Origin: Eubacteriales bacterium
GTDB lineage: Bacteria; Bacillota_A; Clostridia; Christensenellales; Aristaeellaceae
Assembly (NCBI GenBank): GCA_029974855.1
Contig: JARKQO010000396.1
Location: forward strand, 1 to 10,907
Direction: 5' to 3'
DNA: 10,907 nucleotides
In this document: positions 5,693-10,907 of the stretch, piece by piece
How the letters are laid out: every line of letters begins with the position of its first letter
How positions within the stretch are numbered: position 1 is the stretch's first letter
Translations under genes and position numbers: made by a program
The notes under the pieces: generated by a model
What the model saw: only the letters and a program-made list of their open reading frames with translations
Database searches by the model: none
Told to the model about the DNA's origin: nothing

Positions 5693-6879
5693 CTTCTGAT
5701 CCCTTCGTTTCGGTAGGCGTTGGGGGAAACGCTCAGGGTCTTTTTAAAGGCCGTGCTGAAGTAGTAAGGCGTGGAATATCCCACCCGGGTGGCCACATCC
5801 TTCAGCAGCATGCCTTTTTCCATCAGCAGCACGGCCTGGTCCATCCGCAGTGTGGTCAGATACTTGGAAAAGGGCATCCCCAGCTCCTGCTTCATCAAGC
5901 GGCTGAGATAGGTGGGGGTTACGCCCACCTCCTCCGCTACCTCCCCAAGTCCCAGATTAGGCCGCATATAGTTTTTGGCAATGCAGCTCTGGGCGGAGGC
6001 CACAATAGCGGAAACGCCGGTATGGTCAAACACCAGCGAGATCAACCGGTCATAGCAGTCCGCAAAGTTCATGTCCTGGCTTAGGGCCTGTTTTTCCACC
6101 CGCAGCGTCAGCCCTAGGGCCTCCTTGGCAATGCCCGCCAACTGCTTGGCCAGCTGCTGATTGAACAGGCTCTCGCCATCATACACGAACAGCAGGTTCC
6201 CCCTGCTGTCTGAAAACATCCAGCAGCTTCGGCAATGGCTGAACAGCTCCCTGATGGCGCCTTCCACCTCATAGCGCAGAACCAGCTCGCCGCTTGCCTT
6301 GCTCTCCATGCCATACACCGGCACCGCCAGCAGCATCTCATAGCGCTTGCTCGCATCCACGTCCAGCAGCGCGCAGCGCTCCCGGATTTCGTCATGATCA
6401 TACACATCCATAATGGCGTCGTGAAAAAAGCATTCCCTCAGCGTGTCCTTTTGCTTTTCCAGCTGCTCCATGGCAAAGGCGTAGTACCGGTGGCGCTGGC
6501 GCTGCAGGAGCAGTGCGTCCATGGCCCCCTCCAGCTTGCTGCGCAACTCCTGCATGACCACGGGCTTCAGCAAAAAGGCGTACACGGACATCTCCAGCGC
6601 CTTTTTGGCGTAGGAAAACTCCTCATGACCGGTAATGACGATGACGCGCATATTGTCCCTTACGCTTTTCAGCCTTTCAATCAACTCCAGCCCATCCAGA
6701 AAAGGCATGCAAATGTCAACCAGCATAATATCCGGCTGGAGCCTTTGGGCCATTTCCAGCGCGATCTCCCCATCCTCGGCGGTACCCACAATTTTGGCGT
6801 CCAGGTTCATCTGGCTGATCATGCCCGCCAAGCCGCGCTGGATCTTGGGCTCGTCATCCGCAATCAAAATCTTCCACAT
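5689..6879 (-). CDS. YesN-type response regulator with AraC DNA-binding domain
   Basis: A 396-residue regulator. The ATG at 6879 (MWKILIADDEP) follows AAGGAGGGGG and is preferred over an upstream reading to 7044 that lies inside the kinase gene. The receiver domain covers about 1-120, with acidic D8/D9, phospho-acceptor D55 (LVDICMP), T83 and K105 (LLKP). A middle region of about 170 residues without a recognised domain follows, as is usual in YesN-like proteins. The AraC-type double helix-turn-helix lies at about 298-390: LGEVAEEVGVTPTYLSRLM and LKDVATRVGYSTPYYF, ending in the typical SPNAYR. Once phosphorylated by the kinase encoded immediately upstream, it presumably activates this transport operon. 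The gene starts 26 bases inside the kinase gene and ends in an ATGA overlap with the anchored receptor gene. Confidence 0.95.
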   Translation of the reverse strand: MWKILIADDEPKIQRGLAGMISQMNLDAKIVGTAEDGEIALEMAQRLQPDIMLVDICMPFLDGLELIERLKSVRDNMRVIVITGHEEFSYAKKALEMSVYAFLLKPVVMQELRSKLEGAMDALLLQRQRHRYYAFAMEQLEKQKDTLRECFFHDAIMDVYDHDEIRERCALLDVDASKRYEMLLAVPVYGMESKASGELVLRYEVEGAIRELFSHCRSCWMFSDSRGNLLFVYDGESLFNQQLAKQLAGIAKEALGLTLRVEKQALSQDMNFADCYDRLISLVFDHTGVSAIVASAQSCIAKNYMRPNLGLGEVAEEVGVTPTYLSRLMKQELGMPFSKYLTTLRMDQAVLLMEKGMLLKDVATRVGYSTPYYFSTAFKKTLSVSPNAYRNEGIRR

Positions 6880-8692
6880 AGGCTTCCCCCTCCTTGATGG
6901 TTCGCTCCATATAGGCAATGGACGGGTTGGTAAAGGGAAGGACCGCTTCCACCGTGACGCCCCCCGATTCGTTAAGGGAGTAGTGCAAGCCATACTTAGG
7001 GCCATAGGCCAGGCGGATGCGGTCGTTGACGTTGAAGATGCCATAGCCGTGGCTATAGGCCTTTTGGGATGTATCCACCTGGAGCGCCCGGTTCAGGCTT
7101 TCGCATTGCTCCAGGGGCATTCCCGCGCCGTCATCCCAGACGCTTAACACCAAATCCTGATCCCTTTGAGAAACTTCCACCTTGATATGCCCTTCCCCGC
7201 GCTTTTGCTTGATTCCGTGGTAGATGGCGTTTTCCACCAAGGGCTGCAAAATCAGCTTGTTGACCTTGCAGCAAAAGAAGCGGTCCTCACAGAGGATCTC
7301 ATAATTCAGCTTGTGCTCATACCGGACCTTTTGGATATACAGATAGCTGCGCACATGCTCCAGCTCCTGGTTCAGCCCGATAATTTCATGGCCCCGGCTG
7401 AGGCTGATGCGAAACAGCTTTGTCAGCGCGCCCACCAATAGGGAGATGTTCTTCACCCCATGCTCCTCCGCCATCCAGCGGATGGTATCCAGTGTGTTGT
7501 ACAAAAAGTGGGGCTTGATCTGCGCCTGCAAGGTTTTGATGTCCGCCTCCCGCTTGAGCTTTTGCTCCTCCACCACCAGCTCCATCAGGTGATGGAGCTG
7601 GTCGATCATGTGGTTGAAGCTGCCGCCCAACTCCGCAATCTCCCCATAGTCGGAGCGGCTGTCGAAATGGACGGTGAGATCGCCCTTTTCCGCCTTCCCC
7701 ATCAGCATTTTCAGGCTGCTGATGGGCTTGCTGAAGGAGGAGGAAAAAAACAGGGATGCGATGGTGGTCATCGCGATGATCACCAGGCCGATCAAAATCA
7801 TGTATTCCCGCAGGCGCTCCACGGGCTTGAGCACCTCGTCGGAGTTGAATACCGCCACGATGTGCCAGTTGGTCAGGGGAGAAAAGATGCTCATCAGCTG
7901 ATAATGGGCGTTGCCGATGTGGTACAGCGACGTCTTTTCCTCCCTGAGCCAATCATACCGGATGCGGTAGGCGGTTTCGTTCACCGGCGCGTAGACGATC
8001 TCGCCCATCTCATCCATCAAAAAGACGTATCCGTTCTTGCCCAAGGTGATGCCGCGAATGTACTCCTCGATATTGGAGAGCTTCAAATCCATGCAAATCA
8101 CGCCCAACACCTCGTGGGTGTCCGGCTCCACCACCGCCCGCACCATGGATACCACATCCATGGCGCTGTAGTTTTGATAGTTTTGGATATTGCGGCCAAT
8201 GGGCTTTGAGAAAAGAATATTCTTGCCGGGGCTCTCCACAGCCTGCTGATACCACTTTTCTTTGGTGAGGGAGTTTCGGGAGGTGCGAAACAGCTCCCCG
8301 GAGGCATACAGGCCATGGCGGTTCAGCACCAGAATGCCGCCGATCAGCTCCTTGTTGTTTTTCACATAGACGCGCATGGCGTCCCTGGACTTGGTTTCAA
8401 GCTCAATCCGGTTTTCGTCGTAGAAATTATCCAGGCGCAAATAGGCCAGAACGCTCTGATCCTCGGACAGGTATTGCATGATATTCTGGGCTTTGGAGAC
8501 AATGCTGTTCACGTTGATCTGGATCTGCTCCAGCATCTGCCTGGAATAGTCGGTGGCCTGCTCGTCCAGGGCCTTGGTATTCATCATGCTGTTCAGCGCC
8601 GTCATCAGCGCCAGCGAGGCGGTGATCAGCAAAACCATGGACACAAGCAAACGGGCCCGAAGCGTCTGCATGACCTTTACCGTGCTTTTCAT
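6854..8692 (-). CDS. YesM-type sensor histidine kinase
   Basis: A 612-residue membrane kinase. The ATG at 8692 follows CAGGAG; the open frame continues to 8815 but overlaps the permease gene and has no better site. The first transmembrane segment is at about 15-35. An extracytoplasmic sensor region of about 260 residues (dCache-like, with NYSAMDVVSMVRAV and LGVICMDL) follows. The second membrane segment is at about 297-317 and a HAMP-like linker at about 318-375. The His_kinase domain contains the phospho-acceptor motif QIKPHFLYN with H395. The C-terminal ATPase has an N box with N488 (LQPLVENAIYHG), G1 box DDGAGMP and GYGIFNVNDRI. This architecture is that of the LytS/YesM family paired with YesN regulators in carbohydrate operons. 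The sensed ligand is unknown and may arrive through a binding protein. The 82-bp gap to the permease gene holds no clear terminator, so co-transcription is likely. Confidence 0.95.
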   Translation of the reverse strand: MKSTVKVMQTLRARLLVSMVLLITASLALMTALNSMMNTKALDEQATDYSRQMLEQIQINVNSIVSKAQNIMQYLSEDQSVLAYLRLDNFYDENRIELETKSRDAMRVYVKNNKELIGGILVLNRHGLYASGELFRTSRNSLTKEKWYQQAVESPGKNILFSKPIGRNIQNYQNYSAMDVVSMVRAVVEPDTHEVLGVICMDLKLSNIEEYIRGITLGKNGYVFLMDEMGEIVYAPVNETAYRIRYDWLREEKTSLYHIGNAHYQLMSIFSPLTNWHIVAVFNSDEVLKPVERLREYMILIGLVIIAMTTIASLFFSSSFSKPISSLKMLMGKAEKGDLTVHFDSRSDYGEIAELGGSFNHMIDQLHHLMELVVEEQKLKREADIKTLQAQIKPHFLYNTLDTIRWMAEEHGVKNISLLVGALTKLFRISLSRGHEIIGLNQELEHVRSYLYIQKVRYEHKLNYEILCEDRFFCCKVNKLILQPLVENAIYHGIKQKRGEGHIKVEVSQRDQDLVLSVWDDGAGMPLEQCESLNRALQVDTSQKAYSHGYGIFNVNDRIRLAYGPKYGLHYSLNESGGVTVEAVLPFTNPSIAYMERTIKEGEAYVEDFDCG

Positions 8693-8774
8693 TCCAGTCT
8701 CCTGTCCTTGCGGTAGAAACTGCTTCGTGTCCTGGAGTGTGATCAGCCGTATTCCCGGTTTATGGCCGAGAAAC

Positions 8775-9788
8775 CTATTCCGCCTTTTTCCCGGCCTGGG
8801 CAAAAACCGCCACAATGATCAAAATTCCCTTGATCACCAGTTGAAGGTTGGAGTTGATTCCTTTCAGCCCCAGCATGTTGTCCAGCATGCCCAAAATCAG
8901 CGCGCCCACCATGGTGCCCACGACGGTTCCCTTGCCCCCCGCCATGCTGGTACCGCCGATGGCCACCGCGGCAATGGCGTTCAGCTCGTAGCCGCTGCCC
9001 TCGTTGGGGCCGCCCTGGCTGATCTGGGCGGAGTGGATCATGCCGGCCACGGCGGACAACGTGGCGCAAATGGCAAAGGCAATGGTTTTCACCCGCTTCA
9101 CGTTGATGCCGGAAAGATGGGCCGCCGTGGCGTTGCCGCCAATGGCGTACAACTGACGTCCAAACCGGGTCTGGTTCATCACAATGGTGAACACCAGCAC
9201 CAGCAGCACAAAAATAATCGCGGGCACCGGCACAACCCCGCCAATGCGCATTTGGAGCCATTCAAATTCCGGCGCCGCCAACCCTTCCCCCACCCCATAG
9301 CTGAGGGGAATGCCGATGCCGTTGGACCAAAACCGGGCCAGACCCCTGGCGATGTTCATGGATGCCAACGTCACAATAAAGGCCTGTATGTTAAGCCGCG
9401 TAACGATCAGGCCGTTTACCAGGCCAAATACCCCCCCGATCGCCAGGGAAAGCACCAAAGTGGGCACAAAGCCCAGCCCGTTGTTCACCATCAACGCCGC
9501 GCTGCCGGTGGACACCAGCCCCACCACAGAGCCCACGGAAAGGTCGATATCGCCCAGCAGGACGATCATGGTCATACCTATGGCGATTATACCATTTTCA
9601 CTCACCGCCCGCAACACGTTCATCAGGTTCCGGGCAGACAGGAACGTATTCTTGCCATTTTTCACGCAGATCAGCGAGGCCAGTACAAAGATGGCGATCA
9701 GGGCGATATAGCTTTGGCTTGCCTTCATGAAGGCCTTCCAGTCGAATTGCCTTTCTTTCAAGGACGGGGCTTTCACCTGTTGTATCAT
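8775..9788 (-). CDS. Sugar ABC transporter permease (RbsC-like)
   Basis: A 337-residue integral membrane protein of the BPD_transp_2 family, the usual length for RbsC/YtfT/XylH-type permeases, with about eight to ten hydrophobic segments. Family signatures include GDIDLSVGS (79-87), NGLIVTRLNIQAFIVTLA (125-142), the cytoplasmic coupling loop around GRQLYAIGGNATAAHLSGI (210-228) and AVAIGGTSMAGGKGTVVGT (274-292). The ATG at 9788 follows AAAGGAGG and overlaps the ATPase stop as ATGA, supporting coupled synthesis of the two partners. It probably works as a homodimer carrying a monosaccharide or similar ligand across the cytoplasmic membrane. Only one permease gene is visible, as in ribose-type systems, although a second could lie beyond the right edge. 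Confidence 0.94.
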   Translation of the reverse strand: MIQQVKAPSLKERQFDWKAFMKASQSYIALIAIFVLASLICVKNGKNTFLSARNLMNVLRAVSENGIIAIGMTMIVLLGDIDLSVGSVVGLVSTGSAALMVNNGLGFVPTLVLSLAIGGVFGLVNGLIVTRLNIQAFIVTLASMNIARGLARFWSNGIGIPLSYGVGEGLAAPEFEWLQMRIGGVVPVPAIIFVLLVLVFTIVMNQTRFGRQLYAIGGNATAAHLSGINVKRVKTIAFAICATLSAVAGMIHSAQISQGGPNEGSGYELNAIAAVAIGGTSMAGGKGTVVGTMVGALILGMLDNMLGLKGINSNLQLVIKGILIIVAVFAQAGKKAE

Positions 9789-10907
9789 ACGGCTTCCTCC
9801 TTTCGCAGGGTCGCTGCGTACAATAGTTTCTCTTGCGTGGCTTCCTGGTGGGTAAATTCGCCCGTGATCCTTCCCTCGCACAGGGTCAGAATCCGGTCGC
9901 AAATACCGATCACCTCCGGCAGCTCGCTGGATACCACGATCATCCCCATGCCCTGGCCGGCAAGCTGATTGATGAGCTGATAGATTTCGGCTTTTGCGCC
10001 CACATCGATGCCCCGGGTGGTTTCATCCAGCAGCAGCACCTTGGGGCGCGTCATCAGCCACCGCCCCAACACCACCTTTTGCTGATTGCCTCCGGAAAGG
10101 GCCGCCGTGAGGGTATGGTAGCTGGGGGCTTTGATGCGCATGGCGTCCATCTGCTGCTGCCACTGGGCCCGCTCCAGCTTTTTGTTCATAAACAGCCTTC
10201 CGGTCAGCTGTTTGAGCTTGGGCAAAGACATGTTTTCGCCTATGGAGCGGGGAAGAACCAGCCCTTGCCCCTTGCGGTCCTCGGTAGCAAAGGAAATGCC
10301 CGCTCTGATGGCCTGGGCCGGAGACGTAATCTCAATTTTTCGTCCTTCCACAAAAACACTACCCGTGACGCGTTTTGCGTGTCCCCCGAAAATGGATTCC
10401 AATAATTCCGTGCGCCCGGAGCCCAGCAGCCCCGCGATGCCCAGCACTTCCCCCCGGTGCAGCGCAAAGGAAATATCATACAGGGCCCTCTGGGAATTGG
10501 CCAGGTTGCCCTTCAGGGACAGGCGCTCCACCCGCAGCACCTCTTCCCCCAGCCTTCTTTCCTCCTTGGGATAGACCTCCGCAATTTTGCGCCCCACCAT
10601 CATGGAGATGACCTGCTCCCGGCTGGTCTCCGACGCGTTGACCGTATCCACATACTGCCCGTCCCGCATTACCATCAGGCGGTCCGCCAGCTGGAACACC
10701 TCTTCCATCCGGTGGGTGATATAGATGATGCCAACGCCTTCCCTGGCAAGCTTTCGCACGATTTTGAACAGGTGCTCCGATTCCGATTTGGAAATGGCCG
10801 AGGTGGGCTCATCCATAATCAAAATGCGGGTCCGCAGAGAGATGGCCTTGGCGATTTCCACCATCTGCTGCTCGCCCACCCGCAGCGTTTTGATGGGCCT
10901 GCTTGCT
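9785..10907 (-). CDS. Sugar ABC transporter ATP-binding protein, RbsA/MglA-like (N-terminus beyond window)
   Basis: 373 residues are visible of a protein usually near 500; the first Walker A region lies off the right edge. The fragment opens in the first nucleotide-binding domain with signature LRVGEQQ, Walker B ILIMDEPTS and H-loop YITHRMEE. The second domain has the relaxed Walker A GLLGSGRTE typical of this family, signature LSGGNQQK, Walker B VLLLDETTRGID and SSELPEV where a switch histidine would be. Such two-domain ATPases power ribose, galactose, xylose and galactofuranose importers. The second Walker B segment has Thr in place of the usual Pro in DEPTRG, while the catalytic Asp-Glu pair is kept. 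The stop overlaps the permease ATG (ATGA). The reading frame is open through to the window end, so the methionine at about 10861 and the GTG at 10879 are internal. Confidence 0.94.
   Translation of the reverse strand, partial: ASRPIKTLRVGEQQMVEIAKAISLRTRILIMDEPTSAISKSESEHLFKIVRKLAREGVGIIYITHRMEEVFQLADRLMVMRDGQYVDTVNASETSREQVISMMVGRKIAEVYPKEERRLGEEVLRVERLSLKGNLANSQRALYDISFALHRGEVLGIAGLLGSGRTELLESIFGGHAKRVTGSVFVEGRKIEITSPAQAIRAGISFATEDRKGQGLVLPRSIGENMSLPKLKQLTGRLFMNKKLERAQWQQQMDAMRIKAPSYHTLTAALSGGNQQKVVLGRWLMTRPKVLLLDETTRGIDVGAKAEIYQLINQLAGQGMGMIVVSSELPEVIGICDRILTLCEGRITGEFTHQEATQEKLLYAATLRKEEAV

Noticed and set aside
4787..5716. Plus-strand open frame of 309 codons opposite the anchored receptor
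   Set aside because: A shadow frame without a ribosome site or domain; it spans the ATGA junction of two real genes.
6880..7044. Longer N-terminus for the response regulator
   Set aside because: The added 55 residues are low-complexity shadow of the kinase gene. The receiver domain starts exactly at the ATG at 6879 with a strong ribosome site.
8757..8775. Small hairpin (GGTTT/AAACC, 9-nt loop) right after the permease stop
   Set aside because: Only five base pairs and no T tract, so it is not a credible terminator. Read-through into the kinase gene is likely.
8553..9968. Plus-strand open frame of 471 codons opposite the permease
   Set aside because: Its His/Gln-rich composition is an artefact of the complementary strand. 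The permease on the minus strand matches its family throughout.
1..10907. Search for CRISPR arrays, tRNA or rRNA genes, transposases and attachment sites
   Set aside because: No regularly spaced repeats, cloverleaf-like sequences, transposase motifs or flanking direct repeats were seen by eye.

Overview
The window looks like chromosomal DNA from a fairly GC-rich anaerobic member of the Clostridia (gut Christensenellales/Oscillospirales type). This placement is an inference. It rests on the [FeFe]-hydrogenase-like protein, the clostridial DRTGG/anti-sigma-like ATPase neighbourhood, a DUF6062-type protein, the YesM/YesN-type two-component pair and strong AGGAGG-type ribosome binding sites. There are no rRNA, tRNA, CRISPR or insertion-sequence signals. 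No gene-free stretch exceeds about 160 bases.

Left block (about 1-2800, minus strand, read right to left). Four tightly packed genes encode a membrane-anchored SPOR-domain protein, a small DRTGG-domain protein, a GHKL/RsbW-like ATPase, and a [FeFe]-hydrogenase-like iron-sulfur protein that runs off the left edge. The hydrogenase-like protein has two 4Fe-4S ferredoxin motifs and the H-cluster cysteines. The cysteine normally used for proton transfer is alanine, as in putative sensory hydrogenases rather than bulk H2-producing enzymes. The group reads as a redox/H2 sensing and signalling module headed by an envelope protein. A divergent plus-strand gene (2799-3560) encodes a DUF6062-like protein with a duplicated CxxC...CxxH motif.

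Right block (3648-10907, minus strand). This is one long operon entering from beyond the right edge. In transcription order it encodes a double-NBD sugar ABC ATPase (RbsA-like, N-terminus outside the window), an RbsC-like permease, a YesM-type sensor kinase, a YesN-type AraC response regulator, a membrane-anchored periplasmic-binding-protein-like receptor, and a secreted paralogous binding protein. Several junctions are ATGA or longer overlaps, which argues for translational coupling. Together they form a sugar (or sugar-like ligand) uptake and sensing system. The secreted protein plausibly feeds the transporter, and the anchored paralogue plausibly presents ligand to the kinase.

The plus-strand DUF6062 gene and the minus-strand transport operon converge on a perfect 16-bp hairpin flanked by A and T runs (3595-3635), which should terminate both. 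An inverted repeat between the two binding-protein genes (4672-4726) is a likely control or RNA-processing element.
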